Position numbers and translations under genes: made by a program
Notes under the pieces: generated by a model
Told to the model about the DNA's origin: nothing
Database searches by the model: none
The model's input: only the letters and a program-made list of their open reading frames with translations
NCBI GenBank assembly: GCA_031367345.1
Contig: JANLPR010000160.1
Coordinates: forward strand, 1 to 56,378
Length of the DNA stretch: 56,378 nt
Direction of reading: 5' to 3'
DNA from: JADKIH01 sp031367345
GTDB lineage: Bacteria; Bacteroidota; Bacteroidia; AKYH767-A; 2013-40CM-41-45
Shown: in pieces, positions 1 through 7,557 of the stretch
Layout of the letters: every line of letters starts with the position of its first letter
Numbering within the stretch: the stretch's first letter is position 1

Positions 1-9
1 AAATACGAT

Positions 10-72
10 GAGCATTTAACAGTGGATTAAAATCACACAGCTCAAAAACAACGGATGAATATCCGTCGAAGC
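10..72. repeat. Intergenic repeat, copy A (related copy at 4363-4424)
   Basis: About 63 bases that align at roughly 80 percent identity by eye with 4363-4424. Both contain a small hairpin with loop GAAT: CGGAT-GAAT-ATCCG here and CGGAC-GAAT-GTCCG in the other copy. The two stem changes compensate each other, so the hairpin appears to be conserved. The two copies bracket the HEPN/RES/IS21 block. Confidence 0.6.
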
Positions 73-332
73 GTCGGAAATTTTTCTAACTTAGAACAAT
101 GAAAATTAACTATGGATATTATGCAAGTCCGTCGCAGCGGGGAAATTATACAACCTGTATCAGAATTTTGAAAAATAAACGCTTTATTTTTTAGAAAGCG
201 AATACCCCAACCAACGTTGTAATATCCGCCTTCTTCATCATCTACAGAATATAATTCAAAATCTACCGGAGAATGACCTCTTTGAATAATGGCTTCAAAT
301 ATTTGATTTTTTTGTGTTGGAAGTAGTTGCAT
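42..332 (-). CDS. Hypothetical protein, probably truncated at its C-terminus
   Basis: The open frame gives 96 residues. The first 55-60 (from MQLLPTQKNQIFEAI) look like ordinary soluble protein sequence and resemble the start of a common hypothetical family found near accessory genes. The remainder, rich in Cys, Arg and Ile, is read through the intergenic repeat at 10-72 and its flank and is unlikely to be native. My reading is a gene whose 3' part was lost when repeat sequence was juxtaposed. It lies downstream of the RES gene on the same strand, with an 83-base gap. Function is not recognised. Confidence 0.35.
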   Translation of the reverse strand: MQLLPTQKNQIFEAIIQRGHSPVDFELYSVDDEEGGYYNVGWGIRFLKNKAFIFQNSDTGCIISPLRRTCIISIVNFHCSKLEKFPTLRRIFIRCF

Positions 333-415
333 TATTCAAGTCCTTTTGATATTTTACTACTCGGATTTTTCTGTTGTGCTTTTTCATGTGTTTTCAACAG
401 TGTTCATCAGTAGGA

Positions 416-1546
416 TCATACTTTTAGTTCATCAACTGATTTTAAACCTAGTTTTTCTAAAACGATTTTCTCTCCCATTTGATATTGCTTAGGACAATCT
501 TCAAATTTGAATGTAGTTGCATCAGGAGCTATATTTGATACGATTGATAAGTTATCAATTATTGCTTCTCCTTTATGCTTATAAACTAAAGATTCGCCGG
601 CTACATCTAACCGAATTTTACTTTCAGCAGTTGGCACATTCAATGCAACACAAATACCTTGTCCGGTTGTTCTTACGCTCGGATATAATACACCTTGAAT
701 ATTTGGCTGCATCATACATGATTCAGTAAACATTGCAGAAAGCATATATAAATGTTCTTTCCCTTCACCTGCTTCTTCATCAGCAAATTTATCAGAAAAG
801 AAATCCATTGCTGCTATAGCGTCATCCTCTATTCCTAATGCTTGTACATACTTTAACCATTCTTTATAAAAAAACTGTATTCTTGAATTTTCACTGTGGA
901 ACTCCGTATGATTTAGAATTGCAATTACATGAATTGGTTCAGTTACTATCCACTTTCCAAATCCAACCTTTACCAACGCTTTAGAATCTGTTACGGATAA
1001 TGTGCGTATTGCTTCCATGCATGCAACATACCTATTATCCATTTCCTTGTCACCTTCTTTTGTCATTATTAATTCACCATCGAATCTTTTTAAACAACCG
1101 TAGAAAACAGTTTCTTTAGGAGTACTTGCACGTTGATAAGTTGAATTATATTTCTGCGGTTTATAATTCAAATCTTTAGGTAAAGTAAATGTTGATTCCC
1201 CTTCTTTATAAGGTCTTGCCCGGATTAAGCTATCAGCATACTCATTGTAAAGAGGAAGTAAATTATACTGCATTGCAGGTATCATACTAAGTTGACCTAT
1301 CAATGATTTTGCTTCATCATAAGGGTCTTTAGTCAAATCTAAATCACTAAGCCGTTTTAGAACTTCTTTGACCGGAATCGTTGGTGCTTTTAATGCGCCT
1401 GTTTTAATTTGTTTTTTTCTAAGCCTATATCTTGCAAGACTTGCTTCGATTGATTCACGTTGTCCAGAAACAACATTCTTTTTTGTTGCATTAATTAATT
1501 CAGTCTCTGTGAAAGAAATTAATTTATCTAATTGTTCTATATTCAT
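416..1546 (-). CDS. RES-domain protein (putative NAD-targeting toxin or effector)
   Basis: This 376-residue protein has a C-terminal half that reads as a RES domain: LIRARP around residues 108-112, QRA...VFYG around 138-150, a conserved Glu in ACMEAIR (about 178) and GVLYPSVR...CVALN around 286-303. The expected Arg, Glu and Ser of the family are therefore present (candidates R109 or R111, E178, S290). RES proteins characterised in toxin-antitoxin pairs consume NAD+. The first 100 residues are helical and basic and of unknown role. It starts 10 bases after the stop of the HEPN-motif gene, so the two are probably co-transcribed. Whether this protein is a toxin, an effector or a metabolic enzyme is inference. 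The family call is fairly firm. Confidence 0.7.
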   Translation of the reverse strand: MNIEQLDKLISFTETELINATKKNVVSGQRESIEASLARYRLRKKQIKTGALKAPTIPVKEVLKRLSDLDLTKDPYDEAKSLIGQLSMIPAMQYNLLPLYNEYADSLIRARPYKEGESTFTLPKDLNYKPQKYNSTYQRASTPKETVFYGCLKRFDGELIMTKEGDKEMDNRYVACMEAIRTLSVTDSKALVKVGFGKWIVTEPIHVIAILNHTEFHSENSRIQFFYKEWLKYVQALGIEDDAIAAMDFFSDKFADEEAGEGKEHLYMLSAMFTESCMMQPNIQGVLYPSVRTTGQGICVALNVPTAESKIRLDVAGESLVYKHKGEAIIDNLSIVSNIAPDATTFKFEDCPKQYQMGEKIVLEKLGLKSVDELKV

Positions 1547-1556
1547 GTAGAAAAAA

Positions 1557-2288
1557 TTATTTAGAAATTATTCGTGCAGCTACTTTTCTTACAGGTTTTT
1601 TACCTCTGTGATTTTCTTCTCCAACTTTAGGCCATTCTAATTTTATGCTTTTGACAATGACTAAGTTTATACCTTCTATCATATTTTTATCTTCTTCGTG
1701 TTGCAAGTTGAATTCCAATTGGACTAAAACAGAGGTCAGTTTCACTAATTCATTATTCCAGTTTTCAAATAAAATTTTATCTGAACTAAACTTAAAAGTA
1801 TTTTGTAATTCGCCCGTCTTTTCATCAAGACCATAACGGACACCAAAAAGTCGCGTAGATTTATAAGTGGAGATGTTAAAGTCGGCGTGCATGATTGTAT
1901 TCCTAATTCTACTGGCATTCATCATCCGATTTTTAATCAAGTCGTTAAATTCCAATATCATCTTCCAGTCAGGACGTTTATGACAATGTTCGAACATTAT
2001 AGCACGGTAATAGTCTAAAATATTTTTGGCAGTTGCATCAAACAATAGTATGTCAGCATACCTACTTTCTTCTAGGCCGTTCTTTTTCAGTATTTCTGTA
2101 ATTATTGAACGCATCAATTCCATACAGCGTTCAAATCTTAAAAGGAAAAATCCCACAGAGGAAAGCAACCCGGATTGTTTTGCTTCTTCCCCTTTGTGAA
2201 AAGTCATTACATCTTTCATAAATTTTTCTTGATGGTCAACTATTCCTTTTTTCTTTGACATAAGATTTACTGTTGCAGTTTTTGCCAA
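1557..2288 (-). CDS. HEPN-motif protein upstream of the RES gene
   Basis: A 243-residue, largely helical protein with RIRNTIMHADF at about 127-137. R129-N130-x3-H134 fits the Rx4-6H signature of HEPN domains, where a polar residue follows the Arg in many RNases. No other domain is recognised; the tail is basic. It is the first gene of a minus-strand pair with the RES protein. Pfam describes HEPN-type domains fused to the N-terminus of RES domains, so a split HEPN plus RES pair makes sense. It could be a ribonuclease toxin, a regulator that holds the RES enzyme in check, or a non-catalytic scaffold. The motif is seen directly; the activity is inference. Confidence 0.55.
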   Translation of the reverse strand: MAKTATVNLMSKKKGIVDHQEKFMKDVMTFHKGEEAKQSGLLSSVGFFLLRFERCMELMRSIITEILKKNGLEESRYADILLFDATAKNILDYYRAIMFEHCHKRPDWKMILEFNDLIKNRMMNASRIRNTIMHADFNISTYKSTRLFGVRYGLDEKTGELQNTFKFSSDKILFENWNNELVKLTSVLVQLEFNLQHEEDKNMIEGINLVIVKSIKLEWPKVGEENHRGKKPVRKVAARIISK

Positions 2289-2415
2289 ATTGTAATTAAA
2301 GTAAAACTACATTTTTTTAGGTAATTAGAGTTCTAATTAATCACAGATCAATTTAAAGTAAAACACTTCGCTACCAATTTGTTACAGGATTAATAATTAG
2401 AAAGTATTTATCTGC

Positions 2416-2583
2416 ATGGGTAAACTTTCTAAACCTGAAGCCAAACTTCAGCGGAAAATATTGGATTTATTAAATTCAGATGTAGTCTTAACTGATGAAG
2501 ACCGGTGTCATATTTTTGAAAATTTCAATCCCGGATATATTTCAGATGTGACTGATAAGGAGGCATTTTTTACTCCTGTATAA
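2416..2583 (+). pseudogene. Remnant resembling the N-terminus of a DNA methylase-like protein, cut by the IS21 element
   Basis: A 55-codon frame starts at ATG 2416 with MGKLSKPEAKLQRKILDLL and ends in DKEAFFTPV followed by a stop exactly where IS21-type terminal sequence begins. The closing FFTP resembles the G-x-FFTP element that precedes the catalytic domain in N6-adenine DNA methylases. This suggests a larger divergent gene whose 3' part was removed or displaced by the insertion. It points away from the HEPN/RES pair. The coding nature is plausible rather than certain; the methylase assignment rests on a short motif. Confidence 0.4.
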
Positions 2584-2715
2584 TTAGCGCATGCGTGCAA
2601 ACACCGACCAAACTGACCACACCAAACCGGAGCAAATTGACCAGCAATTATGCTGGCGAAGATTTAGCGTTAGAGCTCATTGGATTTGTTTAAACAAATA
2701 TATATTTATTTTGGA
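2584..2715. mobile_element. Probable IS21-family terminal region (istB-proximal end)
   Basis: Between the interrupted frame and the istB stop lies a GC-richer stretch with spaced repeats (CCGACCAAACTGACCA ... CCGGAGCAAATTGACCAG), the style of multiple terminal binding sites found at IS21-family ends. The outer boundary appears to be close to 2584-2590. No matching distal end was found, so a target duplication cannot be shown. Confidence 0.4.
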
Positions 2716-3456
2716 TTATGTGGTAATTAATTCAACTTGTTTTTTTCGCAAGGACTCTCCTTTTAATTCTAATCGGTGCGCTTGATGGATGATTCGGTCC
2801 AAGATTGCATCGGCAACTGTTTTTTCTCCGATCACTTCATGCCATTTACTTACAGGAACTTGTGATGTAATAATTATTGATCCCTTTTCGTGGCGGTCTT
2901 CGACGATCTCCATAAACGCTGCTCGGTTCTGTGCATCGAGTGGACTAATGCCAAAATCGTCCAGGATCAGTAGTTGATGGCGTTCTATTTTTGCGATCTC
3001 TTTAATGTATGTACCGTCGGCCTTTGTCATTTTTAGTTTGGCAAAAAGTTTCGGAGCACTGTAGTAAATTACTTTGTACCCTACACTACATGCATGATGA
3101 CCAAGCGCAGATGCGATGTAGCTCTTTCCAATACCGGTGCTACCGGTGATTAAAATATTTTCGCATTTCTCAATGAAGGTGCATTCAGTAAAGCGCATAA
3201 TCTGATTTTTATCGATGTTGCGATTGGCTGTGTAGGATAAATTTTCAAGGGCGGCTTTGTAACGGAAGCGCGCATTTTTTACTTTCTGTTCGATCGATCT
3301 GTTTTGCCGATCATCCAGTTCAGATTCCATTAGATGTGATACCATTTCATCGGTGGTGTAATCTTGTACGGTTCCTGCTTCCAGGTTGGTCTTAAAGGCG
3401 CGATACATGCCATAGCATTTGATCTTGCGCATTTTTTCTAAGGTTGTTTCATTCAT
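2716..3456 (-). CDS. istB: IS21 family helper ATPase IstB
   Basis: A 246-residue AAA+ ATPase with Walker A GSTGIGKS (about 106-113), Walker B LLILDDFG (about 164-171), and the C-terminal DRIIHQAHRLELKGESLRK typical of IstB. Length and domain order match intact family members. IstB loads the IstA transposase on target DNA and is a DnaC-like helicase-loader relative. It follows the istA remnant with a 24-base gap, the normal order. Because istA is truncated, this copy should be unable to transpose alone, though IstB itself may still be made. Confidence 0.9.
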   Translation of the reverse strand: MNETTLEKMRKIKCYGMYRAFKTNLEAGTVQDYTTDEMVSHLMESELDDRQNRSIEQKVKNARFRYKAALENLSYTANRNIDKNQIMRFTECTFIEKCENILITGSTGIGKSYIASALGHHACSVGYKVIYYSAPKLFAKLKMTKADGTYIKEIAKIERHQLLILDDFGISPLDAQNRAAFMEIVEDRHEKGSIIITSQVPVSKWHEVIGEKTVADAILDRIIHQAHRLELKGESLRKKQVELITT

Positions 3457-3480
3457 GATAGATTGGTTTTTAATTGTTAG

Positions 3481-3909
3481 TTATTGATAATAATCTTGTC
3501 CACGAATATTATCATGGATCGGCATTTCTGTCGTTTCACTTTCTTCTTCTGTTTGGTTGTCTAATCCTTTTTCTAAGATCTTCTGTATGATCTTGTAGTT
3601 GTGAACGCCATAATCCAGAGCTCGTTGACAGGCTTTAGTCAATCGTTCATTGCCTACCTTCTTAGCAAAACTTAAAATTCCTACACACGACTTATAAGCT
3701 TGTTCGGGATGTTGTTTGCGTGCCAGTATTTTTAAAATATATAATTTCACATCTTCATGAATGCTTTCTGCCCAGGTTAAAAAACGTTCCGGTGTCCAAT
3801 CACTCACAAAGCGATGAGTACTGGCCAGGTGGCTTTTGTCGGTGGTGTATCCATAAGAAGATTTAATGCGCTGGTGGGGTTGGATATTCATCCACGATTC
3901 AATGCTCAT
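3481..3909 (-). pseudogene. istA: IS21 family transposase IstA, C-terminal fragment
   Basis: 142 codons that match only the C-terminal part of IstA, ending with HPEQAYKSCVGIL...KVGNERLTKACQRAL...YGVHNYKIIQKILEKGLD and the DNIRGQDYY tail seen in Bacteroidetes copies. A full IstA is about 500 residues with an HTH and a DDE core; none of these is present. An in-frame TAA sits 12 bases before the ATG, and sequence further upstream shows no transposase reading. The element is therefore a 5'-deleted remnant abutting the repeat patchwork. Confidence 0.8.
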
Positions 3910-4041
3910 CGTTTGTTTTTACGTACATGCCGCAGAACTAAATGTTTAACCTGAGTGCTATTATTTCTTCAATGATAAAACCAATTCTTCCGTCGGCATT
4001 TCGCTCTTGTATAACACAAGTGTAGGTGCGACGCTTCATGA

Positions 4042-4158
4042 GAAGAATATTGTTTGTCGATAAACTAATTGCCTACCTATTACTCCGACGGAATACCGCT
4101 TAGTAGCAAGCTAATTTAGAGGAGTGTCGTAAATTTTCGCTCAATATTCCGCCTATCA
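4042..4158. repeat. Direct repeat, copy 1
   Basis: It begins GAAGAATATTGTTTGTCGAT and ends GCTCAATATTCCGCCTATCA. It is nearly identical to 4440-4557 apart from scattered substitutions and one base of length. The shared core ACTCCGACGGAATACCGCTTAG also occurs at 4261-4282. Confidence 0.75.
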
Positions 4159-4362
4159 TTTTACGCATTTGTAAATTATAGTTGTCTGTAAATAGTTTTG
4201 GTAATTTGGTTTAGCAGTGAGAATTGAAGGGATGCAGTGGCTATGAATTTTTGTTCCCGCGACTCCGACGGAATACCGCTTAGCAGCAAGATTCTGACCA
4301 ACAGGATTTTTAAGTTATCTATAATCATCTTTTAAAAAATCTTAGCTGTTATTAAACACGTT

Positions 4363-4424
4363 GAACATTCAACGGTGGATGAATATCACACAAATCAAAA
4401 CAACGGACGAATGTCCGTCGGAGC
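4363..4424. repeat. Intergenic repeat, copy B (related to 10-72)
   Basis: This is the second copy of the edge repeat, with hairpin CGGAC-GAAT-GTCCG. It is followed directly by the second 118-base repeat. Confidence 0.6.
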
Positions 4425-4439
4425 AGAGACGCTTGATTT

Positions 4440-4557
4440 GAAGAATATTGTTTGTCGATAAACTAAATTGCCTACTTATTACTCCGGCGGAATACCGCTT
4501 AGCGGCTAGCTAATTCAGAAGAGGGTGGTAAATTTTCGCTCAATATTCCGCCTATCA
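4440..4557. repeat. Direct repeat, copy 2
   Basis: This is the second copy of the 4042-4158 unit. Inside it, GGCGGAATA (4486-4494) and TATTCCGCC (4544-4552) form a perfect 9-base inverted pair enclosing about 49 bases, which gives the core a MITE-like or stem-loop character. Confidence 0.75.
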
Positions 4558-4580
4558 AGTGAAATTGATTAATAAATTTT

Positions 4581-4654
4581 CATTAATCATTAATCATTAA
4601 TCATTAATCATTAATCATTAATCATTAATCATTAATCATTATTCATTATTCATT
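4581..4654. repeat. Heptamer tandem array CATTAAT
   Basis: Eight perfect copies of CATTAAT (4581-4636) are followed by two CATTATT variants. A 7-base period is a common intergenic array type in Bacteroidetes. It sits just downstream of plsX. Confidence 0.9.
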
Positions 4655-4686
4655 TTCCTTCTGTGTGCGAATGAACAGCTAAAACC

Positions 4687-5637
4687 TTACGCTGTTTCTT
4701 GAGAAAATGCTTTTGCTATTTTTTCGGAAAGCTTTGCTTCTACCACATCGCGCGAAAGCAGAATCATGTTTTTAATTGCTTTTGATTTACTAATTCCGTG
4801 AGCTATTATAACGCTCGAGTTAATTCCTAAAATTGGTGTGCCGCCGTAATCTTCAAAATCGAATCGATCAAAATATTCGTCACGGATGCCGCGCTTTCTC
4901 ATCATTCTATAAAATGATTCCGCTTCTTTAAGAATTACATTACCGGTAAAGCCATCGCATACTACTATGTCAGCTTTAGAATTGAAAAGATCGCGACCTT
5001 CTATATTGCCAATGAAATTAATTCCTTCCATCGATTTTAAAAGTTGATGCGTTTCTTTTGTCAGAATATTTCCTTTTTCTTCTTCTTCTCCAATGCTCAT
5101 TAATCCGACACTTGGATTTTTGAGTTGTAAAATATTCTCAGCATAAATTGTTCCCAACGTAGCAAACTGCTGAAGCATTTCAGGTTTGCAATCGGCATTC
5201 ACCCCAACATCAAGAATTAATCCCCAGCCTCCATTAAATTTTGGTAGAAGAGAAGCGATGGCCGGTCGCAAAATGCCAGGAATAGCTTTTACACTAAACA
5301 TAGAGCCAACTAACATAGCTCCTGTATTTCCAGCAGAAGCAAATGAATCAATCGTGCCTTCTTTCAGCAGATGAAAGCCAACGGCAATACTTGAATTTTG
5401 TTTTTGTTGAATCGCTTTTGTTGGATGGTCGCCCATTCCAATTACTTCCGGAGCATGAACAATTGTAAATTGATCGGCAGAAAAATTTTCACGCTCAAAT
5501 ATAGGAAGCATTGCTTCTTTGTCGCCTATTAATACAAGTTCAACGGATGCGGGGAGCGTTTTACGAGCTTCAATAGAACCAAGTACTGTTTGTTCCGGTG
5601 CAAAATCACCGCCCATTATGTCGATACCAATTTTCAT
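4687..5637 (-). CDS. plsX: Phosphate acyltransferase PlsX
   Basis: This enzyme converts acyl-ACP to acyl-phosphate, the acyl donor for the PlsY step that starts phospholipid synthesis; it is peripheral to the inner membrane. The 316-residue product has the family start MKIGIDIMGGDFAPE, the SAGNTGAML segment (about 101-109), and CDGFTGNVILK (about 225-236). The length is usual. It lies downstream of yceD and rpmF on the same strand, the classic yceD-rpmF-plsX order, but a strong hairpin at 5748-5787 separates it from rpmF, so plsX probably depends on read-through or its own promoter. Confidence 0.95.
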   Translation of the reverse strand: MKIGIDIMGGDFAPEQTVLGSIEARKTLPASVELVLIGDKEAMLPIFERENFSADQFTIVHAPEVIGMGDHPTKAIQQKQNSSIAVGFHLLKEGTIDSFASAGNTGAMLVGSMFSVKAIPGILRPAIASLLPKFNGGWGLILDVGVNADCKPEMLQQFATLGTIYAENILQLKNPSVGLMSIGEEEEKGNILTKETHQLLKSMEGINFIGNIEGRDLFNSKADIVVCDGFTGNVILKEAESFYRMMRKRGIRDEYFDRFDFEDYGGTPILGINSSVIIAHGISKSKAIKNMILLSRDVVEAKLSEKIAKAFSQETA

Positions 5638-5747
5638 ATGGAGTGGTCTAAGTAGAGGATATGCTAAAGTAATAAAATTGTCAGCCTACAAGCGGAGGGG
5701 TGAAAAATCTTGCTCATAAATAAAAGCGCTGATGGGTACAATTAAAA

Positions 5748-5787
5748 AAAAGCAGTTGAAGAGAACGAATTTCTTTCAACTGCTTTT
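5748..5787 (-). terminator. Hairpin terminator after rpmF
   Basis: A perfect 13-base inverted repeat, AAAAGCAGTTGAA with TTCAACTGCTTTT, is separated by 14 bases. On the minus strand it ends in a run of T. It stands between rpmF and plsX. Confidence 0.8.
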
Positions 5788-5807
5788 ATTCGTAATGCTA
5801 TTGGCAA

Positions 5808-5996
5808 TTACGCATTTTCTTTTTCCATCACCACTTTACCTTTATAGTAAAGTTTTCCCTCATACCAATGAGCGCGATGAAAAAGGTGAGGCTGTCCTGT
5901 TGTAGGATCTGTTGCTACAGTAGGTGCTACAGCTTTCCAATGAGTTCTTCTTTTATCTCTCCTGGATCTCGAGTGTCGGTGTTTTGGATTAGGCAT
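5808..5996 (-). CDS. rpmF: 50S ribosomal protein L32
   Basis: A 62-residue basic protein beginning MPNPKHRHSRSRRDKRRTHW, with the L32 core GQPHLFHRAHWYEGKLYYKGK. It is a component of the large ribosomal subunit near the exit region. It carries no Cys, so it is the form without the four-Cys zinc knuckle, as is usual in this phylum. It follows yceD by 47 bases, a conserved pairing. Confidence 0.95.
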   Translation of the reverse strand: MPNPKHRHSRSRRDKRRTHWKAVAPTVATDPTTGQPHLFHRAHWYEGKLYYKGKVVMEKENA

Positions 5997-6043
5997 TGTA
6001 TCTCTTTATTAAATTGTATTTATCATTAAACGTTTTACCGTCA

Positions 6044-6571
6044 TTAATTCAAATTGATTCCTTTCAATCCATCCCAACGTGGATCTGGTGGTGGTGTTTC
6101 TTCTTCATGAATGCGATGTTTCTCCAGTTGTTTTAAAACTTCCGGATCGCACGTTTGTCCATTTTCTTCTTCATCGTGTACATTACGCATCGGTACTTGC
6201 AACGTAATATACTCATAGATGAATTGAGAAACATCTAATTCGTAACTTTTCGTTTGTAGAACAAAGACTTCTTCAGATTCTGTTTCTTGTTCGTCTCCAA
6301 ATTTTACGACTAACTCATCAAACGATTCGATGGGTAAGTAGAGGTCTTCCAAGCAACGATCACATTCTACTATTACTTCACCTTCTATAGTGAAGTCGAA
6401 GAGCATCATTGTTTCTTGTTTATCCAATACCACCAATACGTCAATATCAGCTTTCTGGACAATGGAGTTTTCAAACTTTTTAAAGAACGAATCCTCGATA
6501 TGAAACTCGAACTCATGCTCTCCGGAAGGAAGACTTCCGAAATTGATAATAAAATCAGTTGAGGCACTCAT
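6044..6571 (-). CDS. YceD / DUF177 family protein
   Basis: A 175-residue acidic protein with the family marks VECDRCLEDLYLPIE (about 107-121), a central acidic stretch, CDPEVLKQLEKH and the C-terminal DPRWDGLKGIN. Relatives (E. coli YceD, plant DUF177) are linked to 23S rRNA accumulation or processing; the biochemical role is not settled. It is the first gene before rpmF, driven by a good Bacteroidetes -7 box 28 bases upstream of the start. Confidence 0.85.
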   Translation of the reverse strand: MSASTDFIINFGSLPSGEHEFEFHIEDSFFKKFENSIVQKADIDVLVVLDKQETMMLFDFTIEGEVIVECDRCLEDLYLPIESFDELVVKFGDEQETESEEVFVLQTKSYELDVSQFIYEYITLQVPMRNVHDEEENGQTCDPEVLKQLEKHRIHEEETPPPDPRWDGLKGINLN

Positions 6572-6599
6572 TGTTCTTGATCTACTTTTACGAGGGGCA

Positions 6600-6607
6600 C
6601 AAAGGTA
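6600..6607 (-). promoter_or_regulatory. Bacteroidetes -7 box for yceD-rpmF
   Basis: On the minus strand the sequence is TACCTTTG, an exact TAnnTTTG match, 28 bases upstream of the yceD start. Confidence 0.65.
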
Positions 6608-6701
6608 GAAAAATATATTTTTCGGACAAGAGTTTCAAGCAATTGGTGTTATTATTTAGAGAAAAGAAATCGGCATTTGATTGAAATCGGCAATCGTTAG
6701 T

Positions 6702-6709
6702 TACCTTTG
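6702..6709 (+). promoter_or_regulatory. Bacteroidetes -7 box for plsC
   Basis: TACCTTTG at 6702-6709 follows a TTG at 6681-6683 with an 18-base spacer, fitting the phylum -33/-7 pattern. It places transcription start near 6716, just before the proposed non-AUG start of plsC. Confidence 0.6.
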
Positions 6710-6729
6710 TCGCTAAATTCTCCTGAATT

Positions 6730-7527
6730 CTGCAAAAATTTCTTAAATACCTACTCTTTCCGATCAAGTGGCTTTGGCGTTCATTATTTTTCATTAATGC
6801 CGTTCTCACTTTTTTTCTGTTTTTCCCTTTCTTTTTCATTCTATTGAGAAGTAAGCGTTGGTTTAAATATGTATTCAGTTTAAAAAAAGTTTGGGCACAC
6901 TTAATTGTGTGGCCGGTTGGAATTTTTTACAAAATTGAAAGAAGAGGCAAGATCGATGAAAATCAGGCTTATGTGTTCTGTCCAAATCATACCTCGTACC
7001 TCGATATCATGCTCATATATATAGCTATCCCTGTCTATTTTCATACCATGGGCAAAGCTGAACTTCGAAAAGTACCGCTATTCCGCCTTTTCTTCGATCG
7101 TATGAACATACCAGTGAATCGTAAAAGCTTGAAAGACAGCCATCGGGCTTTCTTGCGTGCGGGCTCCGACATCGATAAAAAAATTAGTATCACGCTTTTT
7201 CCGGAAGGCACCATCCATCATTTCGGACCGGTAATGGGACGTTTCAAAAATGGACCGTTTCGTTTAGCTATTGAAAAACAAGTTCCTATTGTTCCTATTA
7301 CATTTATTAACAACTGGTTACTGCTCCCCGATGATTTTCATAATCGAATAGGTCGCCCGGGTCGAGCTAGGATTATTTTGCATCCGCCCATTTCCACTAC
7401 AGGAATGACGCAAGCAAACATAAATGAATTAAAATTGAAAGTTTACACAGTAATAAACCAACCTTTACAGCAAGAATTTCCTGCTTTTTTCGATGAAAAG
7501 GCTACTATTGCTGATAGAGTTGCCTAG
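6730..7527 (+). CDS. plsC: 1-acyl-sn-glycerol-3-phosphate acyltransferase (PlsC-like), non-AUG start
   Basis: An acyltransferase that makes phosphatidic acid from lysophosphatidic acid at the inner membrane. It has the HX4D motif NHTSYLD, FPEGTIHHFGPVMGRFKNG and the PIVPI segment. The first TTG in frame (6844) would cut off a clearly coding hydrophobic stretch (FLKYLLFPIKWLW ... FFLFFPFFFILL), normal at the N-terminus of this family. The frame is open back to 6727, with no ATG, GTG or TTG before 6844. A promoter box ends at 6709, so the start is most likely CTG 6730 or ATT 6727. With CTG the protein has 265 residues. The family call is firm, the start codon is inference. It is divergent from yceD. 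Confidence 0.85.
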   Translation: MQKFLKYLLFPIKWLWRSLFFINAVLTFFLFFPFFFILLRSKRWFKYVFSLKKVWAHLIVWPVGIFYKIERRGKIDENQAYVFCPNHTSYLDIMLIYIAIPVYFHTMGKAELRKVPLFRLFFDRMNIPVNRKSLKDSHRAFLRAGSDIDKKISITLFPEGTIHHFGPVMGRFKNGPFRLAIEKQVPIVPITFINNWLLLPDDFHNRIGRPGRARIILHPPISTTGMTQANINELKLKVYTVINQPLQQEFPAFFDEKATIADRVA

Positions 7528-7557
7528 ATGTGCATTGTTAATTATAGGCAATAAAAA

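Larger units (their letters stand above)
3910..4686. other. Intergenic repeat patchwork between IS21 remnant and plsX
   Basis: No full gene is seen. The stretch holds two about 118-base direct repeats (4042-4158 and 4440-4557), a third partial copy of their core (4260-4290), a copy of the window-edge repeat (4363-4424) and a CATTAAT heptamer array (4581-4654). A 33-codon minus frame at 3938-4039 (starting MKRRTYTCVIQERNADG) reads like protein but is too short to assign and may be a fossil fragment. Confidence 0.6.

Noticed and set aside
4581..4654. Could the heptamer arrays be a CRISPR array?
   Set aside because: There are no spacers; units are 7 bases and tandem. No cas gene is present.
6588..6839. 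83-codon minus-strand frame between yceD and plsC
   Set aside because: It is antisense to the hydrophobic start of plsC and covers both promoter boxes.
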